Made by a program: the position numbers and the translations under genes. DNA of 64,000 bases from an uncultured Lachnospiraceae bacterium (lineage in GTDB: Bacteria > Bacillota > Clostridia > Lachnospirales > Lachnospiraceae). The DNA lies in assembly GCA_947630925.1 (NCBI GenBank), contig CANRJM010000003.1, forward strand, positions 121,272 to 185,271. The letters run 5' to 3'. Of the stretch, positions 44,848-54,709 are shown piece after piece. The notes beneath the pieces are model-generated. The model saw only the letters and a list, made by a program, of their open reading frames with translations. It did not search any database and had not been told where the DNA came from. Position 1 is the first letter of the stretch; each line of letters begins with the position of its first letter.

Positions 44848-45597
44848 CTATTTGTAATTAACAATCTTTCCAAAATCAGCTTTCAAAGAAGCCCCTCCGA
44901 CAAGACCGCCATCAATATCAGGCTTCGCCAGTAATTCCGCCGCATTGCCTGCATTCATGGAACCGCCGTACTGAATGCGGACAGCCTCTGCTGTTTCTGT
45001 ATCATACATTTCTGCAATACATTCACGGATTCCCTTGCAAACCTCCTGCGCCTGATCGGCGGTAGCCGTCTTACCGGTTCCGATTGCCCAGATTGGCTCA
45101 TAAGCAATGACCATGCCTTTTACCTGATCTGCTGTCACGCCTGCCAAATCGGATTTAATCTGCAGACGAATCCAGTCCATTGTCACACCCATTTCCCGCT
45201 GTTCCAAAGACTCTCCACAGCAAAGAATCGGAATCAGACCTGCTTCCAAAGCTTTCTTTACCTTTCTGTTTAATACGCAGTCGCACTCTTTAAAATAGTC
45301 GCGACGCTCTGAGTGACCGATAATAACATACTTTACGCCGGCATCCTTTAGCATTGCCGCTGAAATTTCGCCCGTGTATGCGCCGCTCTCCTCATAATAC
45401 ATATTCTCTGCGCCGACTTCAACATTCGTGCCCTTTACCGCTTCTACAACCGGTACAATATCAATCGCCGGAACACAGTATACAACGTCTACTGCGTCAT
45501 TTTTCACTAAATCCTTTAACTCATTTACCAAAGCAACTGCCTCGCTTGGAGTTTTATTCATTTTCCAGTTGCCCGCAATAATTTTCTTTCTTGCCAT
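44848..45597 (-). CDS. tpiA: Triosephosphate isomerase
   Basis: The 249-residue protein begins with the AGNWKMN catalytic lysine motif. It has [12 protein letters not shown] with the histidine, and [14 protein letters not shown] with the catalytic glutamate and phosphate loop. It interconverts dihydroxyacetone phosphate and glyceraldehyde 3-phosphate. It lies 38 bases after pgk in the gap-pgk-tpiA order and is probably co-transcribed with it. Confidence 0.97.
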   Translation of the reverse strand: MARKKIIAGNWKMNKTPSEAVALVNELKDLVKNDAVDVVYCVPAIDIVPVVEAVKGTNVEVGAENMYYEESGAYTGEISAAMLKDAGVKYVIIGHSERRDYFKECDCVLNRKVKKALEAGLIPILCCGESLEQREMGVTMDWIRLQIKSDLAGVTADQVKGMVIAYEPIWAIGTGKTATADQAQEVCKGIRECIAEMYDTETAEAVRIQYGGSMNAGNAAELLAKPDIDGGLVGGASLKADFGKIVNYK

Positions 45598-45635
45598 GCT
45601 CCCAACTCTCTTTCTGCCACAAACATGTGACCTGT

Positions 45636-46835
45636 TTATTTATCATCTGCTGCAACGACGCCAGGAAGATCTTTCCCCTCTAAAAATTCAAGAGAAGCTC
45701 CGCCGCCGGTAGAAATATGCGTCATCTTATCACCGAATCCCAACTGATTCACTGCCGCCGCGCTATCGCCGCCGCCAATAATCGTCGTTGCATCCTTTAA
45801 GTCTGCCATAGCCTTCGCTACCTCAATCGTTCCCTTGGCAAAATTCGGCATCTCGAAGCATCCCATCGGACCGTTCCATACAACGGTTTTTGCGCCACGG
45901 ATGGCGTCTGCAAAAAGTTTGGAACTCTCCGGGCCGATATCCAGTCCTTCCATATCCGAAGGAATCTCTCCGCGACCAACCGTTTTAAAGTTTGCATCAT
46001 TTGAGAAATCATCTGCAACAACCGTATCAATCGGAATCAAGAGCTTCACGCCCTTTTCTTCGGCTTTTTTCTCCATATCCAACGCATACTGCTTGTAATC
46101 CTCTTCCAGAAGAGATTTTCCAACTTCCTCGCCATGAGCCGCCATAAAGGTATATGCCATGCCGCCGCCGATAATGAGAGTGTCTACCTTGTCAAGCAGA
46201 TTGTTGATAACGGAAATCTTTGAAGAAACCTTGGCTCCGCCAAGAATTGCCACAAACGGCCTGGTAGGATTATTCACTGCATTGCCCAGGAAATCAATTT
46301 CTTTCTGCATTAAATATCCCACTGCACAATCGCCGTCTACAAATTTCGTTACGCCAACATTCGAACAGTGCGCCCTGTGCGCCGTACCAAACGCATCATT
46401 TACAAATACATCTGCAAGGGAAGCAAGTTCTTTTGAAAATGCCTCTCCGTTTTTTGTCTCTTCGATTCTGTAACGTGTATTTTCCAGGAGAATGACATCC
46501 CCCTCTTTCATAGCTGCAACAGCCGCCTTTGCATTGTCCCCGACAACATTTGCATCTGCTGCAAACTTCACTTCCTGTCCCAATAACTCAGATAATCTTG
46601 TTGCTACCGGAGCTAAAGATAATTCCGGCTTTGGCTCTCCCTTCGGCTTCCCAAGATGGGAACAGAGAATGACCTTGCCTCCGTCAGCTATCAGCTTCTT
46701 AATCGTAGGAAGGGCAGCTACCAGACGGTTCTCATCGGTAATCTTTCCCTCCTGCAGCGGTACATTAAAGTCACATCTGACCAATACTTTCTTTCCTTTT
46801 ACATCAATATCATCAACGGATTTTTTGTTTAACAT
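45636..46835 (-). CDS. pgk: Phosphoglycerate kinase
   Basis: The 399-residue enzyme has [48 protein letters not shown] and the nucleotide motif [13 protein letters not shown] near the C-terminus. It makes ATP from 1,3-bisphosphoglycerate. Length matches the bacterial family. A hairpin in the gap-pgk gap may tune expression. Confidence 0.97.
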   Translation of the reverse strand: MLNKKSVDDIDVKGKKVLVRCDFNVPLQEGKITDENRLVAALPTIKKLIADGGKVILCSHLGKPKGEPKPELSLAPVATRLSELLGQEVKFAADANVVGDNAKAAVAAMKEGDVILLENTRYRIEETKNGEAFSKELASLADVFVNDAFGTAHRAHCSNVGVTKFVDGDCAVGYLMQKEIDFLGNAVNNPTRPFVAILGGAKVSSKISVINNLLDKVDTLIIGGGMAYTFMAAHGEEVGKSLLEEDYKQYALDMEKKAEEKGVKLLIPIDTVVADDFSNDANFKTVGRGEIPSDMEGLDIGPESSKLFADAIRGAKTVVWNGPMGCFEMPNFAKGTIEVAKAMADLKDATTIIGGGDSAAAVNQLGFGDKMTHISTGGGASLEFLEGKDLPGVVAADDK

Positions 46836-46873
46836 ATCTAACCTCCAAAATCAATACTTTTAAAAACGAAACA

Positions 46874-46899
46874 GGTCCGGTCCTATGAAAGACCGGGCC
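46874..46899 (-). terminator. Hairpin between gap and pgk, possible attenuator
   Basis: GGTCCGGTC at 46874-46882 and GACCGGGCC at 46891-46899 form a nine-base stem with one mismatch. On the minus strand it is followed by TGTTTCGTTTTT, a broken U-tract, suggesting partial termination or processing so that gap is made in excess of pgk. Confidence 0.5.
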
Positions 46900-46942
46900 C
46901 GTATATGGATCTTATTTCTTATCAATACTCCCAGTCGCCTGA

Positions 46943-47959
46943 TTATGCTAACTCTGAGAAATATTTGATTGTTCTTACCATCTGAGAAGTATAAGAGTTC
47001 TCATTATCATACCATGAAACTACCTGTACTTCATAAAGATCATCAGAAATCTTAGAAACCATTGTCTGTGTAGCGTCAAACAGAGAACCAAATCTCATGC
47101 CGATAACATCAGAAGAAACGATTTCATCCTCATTGTAACCAAAGGACTCGTTTGATGCTGCCTTCATAGCTGCATTGATTCCTTCTACCGTAACATCTGC
47201 GCCCTTAACAACTGCTGTTAAGATTGTTGTAGAACCTGTAGGAGTTGGAACACGCTGTGCAGAACCAATCAGCTTGCCGTTTAACTCAGGGATAACAAGA
47301 CCGATAGCCTTGGCAGCGCCTGTTGAGTTTGGAACAATATTGATGGCTGCTGCACGTGATCTTCTTAAATCGCCCTTTCTCTGAGGACCATCCAAAGTCA
47401 TCTGATCGCCTGTATAAGCATGAATCGTTACCATGATACCGGACTGAACTTCCGCATACTTATTTAAAGCATCCGCCATTGGCGCCAAACAGTTTGTTGT
47501 ACAGGAAGCTGCAGAGATAATTGTATCTTCCGGCTTTAATGTCGTATGGTTTGTATTGTAAACAATTGTAGGAAGATCATTTCCAGCCGGAGCGGAAATA
47601 ACAACCTTGCGGGCTCCCGCATTGATATGAGCCTGTGCCTTCTCCTTAGACGTATAGAATCCGGAGCACTCCAGAACTACGTCAACGCCAAGCTCTCCCC
47701 AAGGACAATCATTGGCATCCGGAAAAGCATAAATCTTGATTTCCTTTCCATCAACTGTAATAGAATCATCACTGGATGAAACAGAATCAGCCTTCTCATA
47801 TTTCCCCTGTGACGAATCATACTTTAAAAGATGAGCAAGCATCTTAGGGCTTGTCAAATCATTGATAGCTACTACTTCATAACCTTCTGCACCAAACATC
47901 TGTCTGAATGCAAGACGTCCGATACGTCCAAAACCATTAATTGCAACCTTAACTGCCAT
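46943..47959 (-). CDS. gap: Glyceraldehyde-3-phosphate dehydrogenase
   Basis: The 338-residue enzyme has the NAD-binding start [17 protein letters not shown], the active-site [14 protein letters not shown] with the catalytic cysteine, and the [22 protein letters not shown] [17 protein letters not shown] segment. It oxidises glyceraldehyde 3-phosphate to 1,3-bisphosphoglycerate. The start follows TAGGAGGAATTATAAC. It heads the minus-strand glycolytic cluster. Confidence 0.97.
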   Translation of the reverse strand: MAVKVAINGFGRIGRLAFRQMFGAEGYEVVAINDLTSPKMLAHLLKYDSSQGKYEKADSVSSSDDSITVDGKEIKIYAFPDANDCPWGELGVDVVLECSGFYTSKEKAQAHINAGARKVVISAPAGNDLPTIVYNTNHTTLKPEDTIISAASCTTNCLAPMADALNKYAEVQSGIMVTIHAYTGDQMTLDGPQRKGDLRRSRAAAINIVPNSTGAAKAIGLVIPELNGKLIGSAQRVPTPTGSTTILTAVVKGADVTVEGINAAMKAASNESFGYNEDEIVSSDVIGMRFGSLFDATQTMVSKISDDLYEVQVVSWYDNENSYTSQMVRTIKYFSELA

Positions 47960-48140
47960 GTTATAATTCCTCCTAAATATAAATATTATAATTTGTTATG
48001 TAAAACCTGTTCACATAACAATTCATCATAAGCTGCGGAATATGTCAATCCACACATTCCAAAAACTATTGTACTCAATTATCATGCAAATTTCAAGATG
48101 ATTTTTCAATATTCTGTCAGAATTACCGAATTTATGCATT

Positions 48141-48674
48141 TTATGAAATGTTTTCCGGCTCCCACAGACAGATTTTTCCGCTCTTTAACGATTCCTGCAC
48201 CAAAATGCTCCTCTGATTGGAAGAACCTTTAAACGCCAGCCCCAAATCTTTTTTTTCAATTAAAAACTCTCCGTCTACAAGCACCTCTAAACAGGAAAGG
48301 ATTTTAGAAGTTTCCTCCCATTCCTGAACCATCCTTCCCAGGATATCCTTCTCGTAATCATATCCGGTAAAACACCAGATGCCTTTTTCCGGATACCGTT
48401 CCCTGACCGCCTCCAGAAGCGGCAGCAGCCCCTTTTGGTTGCTGTGTTCCAAAGGCTCTCCGCCAAGCAGGGTAAGACCCTTGATATATTCCGGCTCCAT
48501 ATATGAAAGAATCTGTTCTATCGTTTCCTCCGTAAACGGTTTTCCATAATCGAAATCCCAGGTTTCCGGATTAAAACACTCTTTACAATGATGGGTACAG
48601 CCGCTCACGAAGAGCGAAACCCTGACTCCGGGACCATTCGCCACATCATATTGCTTAATATCCGCATAATTCAT
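48141..48674 (-). CDS. nrdG: Anaerobic ribonucleotide reductase activating protein
   Basis: The 177-residue radical SAM enzyme has the CX3CX2C cluster motif in SGCTHHCKECFNPETWDF, and GLTLLGGEPL for AdoMet binding. It generates the glycyl radical on NrdD. ATG 48674 follows GGAGGTTGCT, so the upstream in-frame ATG at 48686 is unlikely. It lies 42 bases after nrdD and shares its promoter with NrdR boxes. Confidence 0.96.
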   Translation of the reverse strand: MNYADIKQYDVANGPGVRVSLFVSGCTHHCKECFNPETWDFDYGKPFTEETIEQILSYMEPEYIKGLTLLGGEPLEHSNQKGLLPLLEAVRERYPEKGIWCFTGYDYEKDILGRMVQEWEETSKILSCLEVLVDGEFLIEKKDLGLAFKGSSNQRSILVQESLKSGKICLWEPENIS

Positions 48675-48716
48675 AGCAACCTCCATTCTGCAAATATCAG
48701 TTTGGAAAGCCTGTTT

Positions 48717-50843
48717 CTACAGATGGAGAACTCTCGCGTTGATCTCCTTTGTCTTCCCAACGTTCCAAAAATTTTCGCCCAAATAACCGCAGGTTCTCCG
48801 GGTAACATTCATTTTGCTTTTATCTTTGTTATGGCACTGCGGACATTCCCATTCCAGTTTGTCATTAATGATAATCTCTCCGTCATAACCGCATACATGG
48901 CAGTAATCGGACTTGGTATTAAACTCCGCATACTGAATATTTTCATAAATAAAACGAACAACATCTTCCAGCGCTTCCAGATTATGGCGCATATTCGGAA
49001 TCTCTACATAAGAAATAGCGCCGCCGGAAGAAATTTTCTGGAACTGGCTCTCAAATTTAAACTTTGTGAAAGCGTCAATTTTCTCCCGTACATCTACATG
49101 ATAGGAATTTGTATAATATCCTTTATCGGTAACATCCTTTACCTCGCCAAACTTCTTTTTATCAATCTCTGCAAAGCGGTAGCATAAACTTTCTGCCGGC
49201 GTCCCGTAGAGTCCAAATCCGATGCCGGTCTCTAATTTCCATGTATCACAGGCAAGACGAAGGCGCTTCATCAGGCGCAGCGCAAAATTTGTTCCTTTTG
49301 GATCGGTATGGCTTACGCCGGTCATAAGCTTTGTTGTTTCATAAATTCCAATATATCCCAATGAAATAGTAGAATATCCGTCATGAAGCAGTTTATCAAT
49401 CTTTTCTCCCTTTTTCAGCCTCGCAATCGCACCATACTGCCAATGGATCGGGCTTACATTAGACAATGTCCCCTCCAACGCATGATGGCGACACATAAGC
49501 GCTTCAAAGCAGAGAGACAGACGTTCCTCCAAGAGCGTCCAGAACGCCTCTTCATCGCCGTCCGCAATCAGTGCGATCTGCGGCAGGTTGATGCTGACCA
49601 CACCCTGATTAAAGCGTCCTTCAAACTGATACTTGCCGTCTGCATCTTTCCACGGCGTCAGGAAACTTCTGCACCCCATACATGAGAAAACATTTCCCTC
49701 GTAATTCTCCCGCATCTTTTTGGCGGAAATATAATCCGGATACATTCGCTTGGCAGAGCATTTTACCGCTAAACGCGTCAGATAATCATACTCGCCGCCC
49801 TTTAAGCAGTTGTGCTCATCCAAAACATAAATCAACTTCGGGAAAGCAGGCGTAACATACACGCCCTTTTCATTCTTAATGCCTTCAATACGCTGATTCA
49901 GAATCTCTTCGATGATCATGGCATTTTCTTCAATATATGGATCATCTTTATCCAGGTTTAGGAACAGCGTAACAAATGGAGACTGTCCGTTTGTAGTCAT
50001 CAGCGTATTAATCTGATACTGAATCGTCTGCACGCCGGATTTTAATTCATCATACAGTCGATCCTTTACAAACGCATCCCTTACCTCTTTACTGACTTTG
50101 TCCCCAAACTTTTTATTATAATGCTTCTCATATTTTTTACGGCTCTTACGCAAATATTTGCCCAAATGCCTGATATCGACGGACTGCCCGCCGTACTGGC
50201 TGCTCGCCACTGCCGATATGATCTGCGTCATAACCGTACAGGCTACCTGAAAACTTTTTGGGCTTTCAATCAGCTTGGAATTCATTACCGTGCCATTCTC
50301 CAACATATCGCCAATATTAATCAGGCAGCAGTTAAAAATACTCTGCAAAAAATAATCCATATCGTGAAAGTGAAGAACCCCCTCCTCATGGGCTTTCACA
50401 ATCTTCTCCGGCAGCAAAATACGCTTCGTCAAATCCTTTGATACTTCGCCTGCAATCAAATCACGCTGTGTAGATGCAATATAGGCGTTTTTATTGGAAT
50501 TTTCTTCCATAACGTCCTTATTGCTGTTTTTAATCAGGCTCATAATCGAATCATCCGTTGTATTAGCGCGACGGACCATTTCACGGGTATAGCGGTAGAT
50601 AATATACTTCTTGGCAAGCTCAAACTTCCGCTCGCTCATCAGTTTCTGCTCAATCATATCCTGAATATCTTCCACCATTAAATTGTCCATATGCAGATTT
50701 TCGATTCCCGCAACAATCGACTCAATCTTTTCATCTGAAACCTGTTCATAGCGGTCAACCTCAGCATTTGCTTTCTGAATGGCAATAATAATCTTATTGC
50801 GGTCATAGTCTACAATTCTTCCATCCCGTTTTGTAACCTTCAT
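48717..50843 (-). CDS. nrdD: Anaerobic ribonucleoside-triphosphate reductase
   Basis: The 708-residue enzyme has an N-terminal ATP cone (KVTKRDGRIVDYDRNKIIIAIQKA), the catalytic barrel, a zinc site with CHVCGYDGEI and CPQCH, and the C-terminal glycyl radical loop RRTCGYLGENF. It reduces ribonucleotides to deoxyribonucleotides without oxygen. ATG 50843 follows AGGGGAGATAAGA. Its promoter overlaps one of two NrdR boxes, so repression by NrdR is expected. Confidence 0.97.
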   Translation of the reverse strand: MKVTKRDGRIVDYDRNKIIIAIQKANAEVDRYEQVSDEKIESIVAGIENLHMDNLMVEDIQDMIEQKLMSERKFELAKKYIIYRYTREMVRRANTTDDSIMSLIKNSNKDVMEENSNKNAYIASTQRDLIAGEVSKDLTKRILLPEKIVKAHEEGVLHFHDMDYFLQSIFNCCLINIGDMLENGTVMNSKLIESPKSFQVACTVMTQIISAVASSQYGGQSVDIRHLGKYLRKSRKKYEKHYNKKFGDKVSKEVRDAFVKDRLYDELKSGVQTIQYQINTLMTTNGQSPFVTLFLNLDKDDPYIEENAMIIEEILNQRIEGIKNEKGVYVTPAFPKLIYVLDEHNCLKGGEYDYLTRLAVKCSAKRMYPDYISAKKMRENYEGNVFSCMGCRSFLTPWKDADGKYQFEGRFNQGVVSINLPQIALIADGDEEAFWTLLEERLSLCFEALMCRHHALEGTLSNVSPIHWQYGAIARLKKGEKIDKLLHDGYSTISLGYIGIYETTKLMTGVSHTDPKGTNFALRLMKRLRLACDTWKLETGIGFGLYGTPAESLCYRFAEIDKKKFGEVKDVTDKGYYTNSYHVDVREKIDAFTKFKFESQFQKISSGGAISYVEIPNMRHNLEALEDVVRFIYENIQYAEFNTKSDYCHVCGYDGEIIINDKLEWECPQCHNKDKSKMNVTRRTCGYLGENFWNVGKTKEINARVLHL

Positions 50844-50888
50844 TCTTATCTCCCCTTCATTATTCCTGTTTCCGTACAAACAAAGGTT

Positions 50889-50917
50889 ATTATAGCATTA
50901 CTTGCCGAAAATGTCCA
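50889..50917 (-). promoter_or_regulatory. nrdDG promoter
   Basis: On the minus strand TGGACA (50917-50912) and TATAAT (50894-50889) are exactly 17 bases apart, a near-consensus promoter whose -35 overlaps the proximal NrdR box. Confidence 0.85.
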
Positions 50918-50961
50918 CAAGATATTGTGATTATTTTAAACTTTTTCACTAAATATTGTGT
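50915..50961 (-). promoter_or_regulatory. Tandem NrdR boxes
   Basis: CCACAAGATATTGTGA (50915-50930) and TCACTAAATATTGTGT (50946-50961) both fit the NrdR consensus ACACWATATATWGTGT. Their starts are 31 bases apart, three helical turns, as is usual for paired NrdR boxes. The proximal box covers the -35 element, which fits repression when dATP is high. Confidence 0.85.
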
Positions 50962-50985
50962 AATCCCCCGTTTTCCTAAGAACTA

Positions 50986-52038
50986 CTAATGTAGTCCATT
51001 GGACAGGATCTTTTGCAGATAAATTGAAAACGCAGATGGGATGCTATATTTTTGAACCATCTGCTCTACAGAGGAAAGCACAAAATCCCCCTGCAGCGCC
51101 TCCGGAAATTTTTTCAGGTGAATGAGATATCCGAGCATATGCCATTCCACGTGGGAAAAAATATGTTTCCCGCTTCCCAGCAGTTCTACCTGCTTCGCAT
51201 CTACGCCCCATTCCTTTAAAAGCGGCAGAAGCCGCTCCAGGGAAAGTTTCCCCTCCTGTGACGGAAATTCCCAAAGCCCGGCAAGCAATCCCGATTCCGG
51301 CCTCTGCTGCAGCAGATAGTTTCCCTGATACTCTATCAAAAACACTGTTTTTTCTTCTATCTTTCTTGATTTCTTTTTCGCTTTAACCGGAAACGCCTGC
51401 ATATTCCCCGCCTGATATGCTTTGCACTGTTCAGAAACAGGACATTCCCCGCAAAGCGGCGTGCCATTCGGAAGACAGATCACAGCCCCTAAGTCCATCA
51501 AAGCCTGATTAAAGGAACCCGCATCTTCCTGCGGCACAATATCAGCAATATCCCGCCGTATTCGTTCCCTGACCTTTCCTTTTGTAATATCACTGTCATC
51601 CGCGCGAAGCCTGGAATAGATACGATATACATTCCCATCCACTGCCGGAACCCTTTGTCCAAAGGCAATCGAAGCAATGGCTCCTGCTGTATACTCGCCG
51701 ATTCCCGGCAGTTCTAATAGTTCTTCATAGGTTTCCGGAAACTTTTTATATTCCTCCAATATCCTGTTCGCGGCTTTTTTCAGATTTCTCGCGCGGTTAT
51801 AATATCCCAGCCCCTGCCACAGTTTCATCAGTTCTTCTTCCGGGACGGCAGCCAGATCTTCTACTGTCGGCAGCCGTTTCAAAAAGCGCTCATAATATCC
51901 TTTTACCGCCTCCACTCTGGTCTGTTGCAACATAATTTCCGAAAGCCATATATAATATGGATTCTTTGTGTCACGCCACGGAAGACTGCGCTTATTTTTT
52001 GCATACCACCGAAGCAGCGGCTCAACAATCTCTTTCAT
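50986..52038 (-). CDS. mutY: A/G-specific adenine DNA glycosylase
   Basis: The 350-residue enzyme has LPWRDTKNPYYIWLSEIMLQQT-type sequence, the helix-hairpin-helix LPGIGEYTAGAIASIAFG, VDGNV with the catalytic aspartate, and the iron-sulfur cysteines in CLPNGTPLCGECPVSEQC. The C-terminal NUDIX-like domain recognises 8-oxoguanine. It removes adenine mispaired with 8-oxoguanine, complementing the OGG1-like enzyme on the prophage. It follows the sigma-like gene by 8 bases. Confidence 0.96.
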   Translation of the reverse strand: MKEIVEPLLRWYAKNKRSLPWRDTKNPYYIWLSEIMLQQTRVEAVKGYYERFLKRLPTVEDLAAVPEEELMKLWQGLGYYNRARNLKKAANRILEEYKKFPETYEELLELPGIGEYTAGAIASIAFGQRVPAVDGNVYRIYSRLRADDSDITKGKVRERIRRDIADIVPQEDAGSFNQALMDLGAVICLPNGTPLCGECPVSEQCKAYQAGNMQAFPVKAKKKSRKIEEKTVFLIEYQGNYLLQQRPESGLLAGLWEFPSQEGKLSLERLLPLLKEWGVDAKQVELLGSGKHIFSHVEWHMLGYLIHLKKFPEALQGDFVLSSVEQMVQKYSIPSAFSIYLQKILSNGLH

Positions 52039-52046
52039 GAAATTTT

Positions 52047-52880
52047 TTACCTTTCCTGCGTTATGCGTTTTGCATCCTCTGAGAGCCTTCGGATGCTGTT
52101 GATTTCCTGCCGTGATAGTTTCGTATACTCTGAAAGTTCCTCAATTGTCGGAACCCGCCCCATTTCTTCTGTCATATATTTCGTTGCTTCATGCAGTAAA
52201 TTTGTTTTCGCAAGAACTGCATTCTCCCAATCCTTCGATTCTGTCACTTCATCTATATAACGTTCTATGGCATGGGAAACCTCTATTTCTAACGTTCCAA
52301 AAAACTTCTTCGCATCCAGGCGGCCATCCGGGCAGAAATAATCGCTGCGGTTTTCCTGTATGATGTTCACAGCCAGCATCAGACCTACATTGCCTTCAGC
52401 AATCATTTCATCTGCCGGCGCCCCTCTATCCCGGTACCGCTCCGCAATGTTGATAACCTCCTGCAGATATTTCTCCACAATCCGTTCTTTCATTTCATCG
52501 TTCCCTTTTAAAAAGGAAACAATCAACTCTTCCTCTTTTTTCAGGTCTCCTGAAATCCGCGCAATCTCACTCTGATATCGCCGCATATTATTTTCACTCT
52601 GCGTCCCTGTTTTTTTCTGCTCTGCCTTTCTACCGGGCTTCTTTTCCAATGCCGTTTTCCGTTCTTCAGGCTTCTCTTTCTGCTGGGGTACATACCGATA
52701 CCCCTCAACCTGAATATGGTTTTCTCCCAGATATTGATAAATCGCCTGCATCTGCATGTCATCCAGTTCTTTTGACCCAAGATACGCCTTAATTTCCCCT
52801 TTTGTCAGCTTATTTTGCTGGGTCTCTGCAATCTTCCTGATTTCCTTCATCATATCCAATAGTTTTTCCTGCTCCCGCAT
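52047..52880 (-). CDS. Sigma-70-like protein with RpoD-1.1-like N-terminus and no region 4
   Basis: The 277-residue product has an N-terminal segment resembling RpoD region 1.1 (KLTKGEIKAYLGSKELDDMQMQAIYQYLGE), a basic linker (about residues 68-95), a region-2-like part (YLQEVINIAERYRDRGAPADEMIAEGNVGLMLAVN) and a region-3-like end (MTEEMGRVPTIEELSEYTKLSRQEI). Region 4, which reads -35 elements, is missing. It may bind core RNA polymerase as a modulator or remnant sigma factor. Related proteins seem to occur in Lachnospiraceae. It is probably co-transcribed with mutY. Confidence 0.7.
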   Translation of the reverse strand: MREQEKLLDMMKEIRKIAETQQNKLTKGEIKAYLGSKELDDMQMQAIYQYLGENHIQVEGYRYVPQQKEKPEERKTALEKKPGRKAEQKKTGTQSENNMRRYQSEIARISGDLKKEEELIVSFLKGNDEMKERIVEKYLQEVINIAERYRDRGAPADEMIAEGNVGLMLAVNIIQENRSDYFCPDGRLDAKKFFGTLEIEVSHAIERYIDEVTESKDWENAVLAKTNLLHEATKYMTEEMGRVPTIEELSEYTKLSRQEINSIRRLSEDAKRITQER

Positions 52881-52978
52881 ATCTTACCATACCTTTCTAC
52901 CATTTTTCCCTTACCGCTATCATACAACAAATACAATGAAAAGACCAGCATAGTCCTATTTGGAATTTTGCGCAGTAA

Positions 52979-53030
52979 AATAACGCCGCACCACAAGCGG
53001 CGCTATGACCACTCATGTTGCGGCGTTATT
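52979..53030 (-). terminator. Terminator after the small secreted protein gene
   Basis: AATAACGCCGCA at 52979-52990 pairs with TGCGGCGTTATT at 53019-53030. A nested CGCCGC/GCGGCG hairpin is also possible. On the minus strand the stem is followed by TTATTTTAC. Confidence 0.75.
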
Positions 53031-53095
53031 CATACATTCAATGAATTACCTGAAACAGACACTGTCAGCCATCCGCATCTGTTTTCACATCCGTC

Positions 53096-53698
53096 CTATT
53101 TAAGGGACTTTACGGTAAAGGAAACGGAAATGCTCTTCTTAGGCATCTTAACAGAAGTGCTACTTGCCTTTTTATTTGCATATGTGTTCCAAGTATTGAT
53201 AACCTGTATCTGGCAATACTTATCAGACTTGCCCGGATCCGGTGTAATAACAGGATTCTTAATTGTCTTTACTTTCTTGCCGTCTACCTTAACTACTAAC
53301 TTTGATACTTTAAACTTTTTCTTCATGCTGCCCGGAATGCTTGTGTCGATATATAAGCTGTTCCAGCCGCCGTCACTAGAAATAGCACCTTTCTTAAGAC
53401 CTGTAAGACTTACTGTGTAAGTCTTTGATTTCTTAGACTTCTTTACTGTTGCATTCTTAAATTTAGCCTTCTTAGCCTTTGCATTTACTACATTCTTCTC
53501 TGTCAGCAACTTTGTAGAGAATCCTGAATCGTCATGGTTGTTGCGATGATTCCACTTCTTCGTTGCAAAGCATAAATATGCTGTATAAGAAGATGCTGCA
53601 TCTGCCTTTGGCGCCGGAGCTACTGCCATAGAACCGGTTACTACTGCTGTTGCGAGAGCTACTGAAAATACTTTCTTAGCTGCATTACTGAATCTCAT
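53096..53698 (-). CDS. Small secreted lysine-rich protein, unknown function
   Basis: The 200-residue product has a clear signal peptide (KKVFSVALATAVVTGSMAVAPAPKADAA, cut near residue 35). The mature part is rich in lysine and beta strands (SYTAYLCFATKKW, TYTVSLTGLKKG, SLYIDTSIPGSMKKKFKVSKLVVKVDGKKV). No enzyme motif is seen; an extracellular binding or matrix protein is possible. It has its own strong promoter and a hairpin leader. The start follows AAGGAGGAAGAATT. Confidence 0.8.
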   Translation of the reverse strand: MRFSNAAKKVFSVALATAVVTGSMAVAPAPKADAASSYTAYLCFATKKWNHRNNHDDSGFSTKLLTEKNVVNAKAKKAKFKNATVKKSKKSKTYTVSLTGLKKGAISSDGGWNSLYIDTSIPGSMKKKFKVSKLVVKVDGKKVKTIKNPVITPDPGKSDKYCQIQVINTWNTYANKKASSTSVKMPKKSISVSFTVKSLK

Positions 53699-53736
53699 AA
53701 TTCTTCCTCCTTATAATTAAAAATGATTTACGACCC

Positions 53737-53773
53737 GTACATATCAGTAAAAATACTTTTTTCTAATATGTAC
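53737..53773 (-). promoter_or_regulatory. Inverted repeat in the 5' leader of the secreted protein gene
   Basis: GTACATAT (53737-53744) and ATATGTAC (53766-53773) are perfect inverted repeats 21 bases apart, between the promoter and ribosome site. They could form an mRNA-stabilising hairpin or an operator. Confidence 0.5.
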
Positions 53774-53788
53774 ACACCGCTTCCAACT

Positions 53789-53820
53789 ATTATACTAGCA
53801 CTCTTGTACATAACTGTCAA
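53789..53820 (-). promoter_or_regulatory. Promoter of the secreted protein gene
   Basis: On the minus strand TTGACA (53820-53815) is followed after 17 bases by TAGTAT (53797-53792), which overlaps TATAAT (53794-53789). Either -10 is possible, the former with better spacing. The rest of the 249-base gap to the flavin reductase is A+T-rich with no gene seen. Confidence 0.7.
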
Positions 53821-53947
53821 CTTTCCTGCAAAAAAAATATTATTTTTTTACATTTTTAACAAAGTTCTTTAAGAGCGCCGTATATTTTCTATTGCAATTC
53901 TACTATATACAATCAATATGGCAAAATTACAACAAAGTTATTACAAA

Positions 53948-54454
53948 TTACCGCGCCATAATATCTGTAATCTCTGCTATATACATCATATGGTAATCCT
54001 GTTCTGCGTACCATTTTTCATCAATCGCCCGATCCCAAAAGTCTTCTTTCCGAATTGGGGTGCCTGACATGACACGGCAGATTAAGATCAGGCTGCCCTC
54101 ATCAATATAAGGAACGCCATCATAATACCCTACGTGCATACCGGCTTCTCTTATCTTATCCTCATCCCTTCCGGAAACAGTGCCTAAAAACTTCATTTCT
54201 TTCCGATATTGTTCTGCAGGAAAACTAAGGGAAAACCTTCCCTCCCTGTCAATAAATTCCTTTGTAAAACGACTGTCGCGGATAAATACATATGCAACAT
54301 TTTTTCCCCACATAATTCCGACGCCGCCCCAGGAAGCCGTCATGGTATTTGCTTTTCTTTCATTTCCTGCTGTAACTAACATCCAATCTTTTCCTATCAT
54401 ACGGAAAGGATTGATTTCCATCTGCTCTATATCAACTTTTTGAAAATCATGCAT
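53948..54454 (-). CDS. Flavin reductase-like FMN-binding protein
   Basis: The 168-residue protein has the flavin reductase pattern: NPFRMIGKDWMLVTAGNERKANTMTASWGGVGIMWG, then VFIRDSRFTKEFI and FSLSFP. These bind FMN and pass electrons to small acceptors; the partner is unknown. The start follows AAGGGGGGAAAAGAT. It is separated from its neighbours by gaps of about 250 bases. Confidence 0.9.
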   Translation of the reverse strand: MHDFQKVDIEQMEINPFRMIGKDWMLVTAGNERKANTMTASWGGVGIMWGKNVAYVFIRDSRFTKEFIDREGRFSLSFPAEQYRKEMKFLGTVSGRDEDKIREAGMHVGYYDGVPYIDEGSLILICRVMSGTPIRKEDFWDRAIDEKWYAEQDYHMMYIAEITDIMAR

Positions 54455-54709
54455 ATCTTTTCCCCCCTTGATTAAAATATTCTTACGATACAGTATAGCG
54501 TATCAGAAACTGTTCTGCAACTTTATCTCCCCGAATCCTGTTATACGATGCCGGAATTATTTACGCGAAGCCTGGTTTCATGCTATAATTAGAATGATTC
54601 CGTGATTTTCAGACAGAATAACTATGACACTTCATCTGCGTACAGGTATTCTTATGCGCAGTTTAAGCATATACTATGATAAAACCGAAAATACAGGAGC
54701 TTCCGATAA

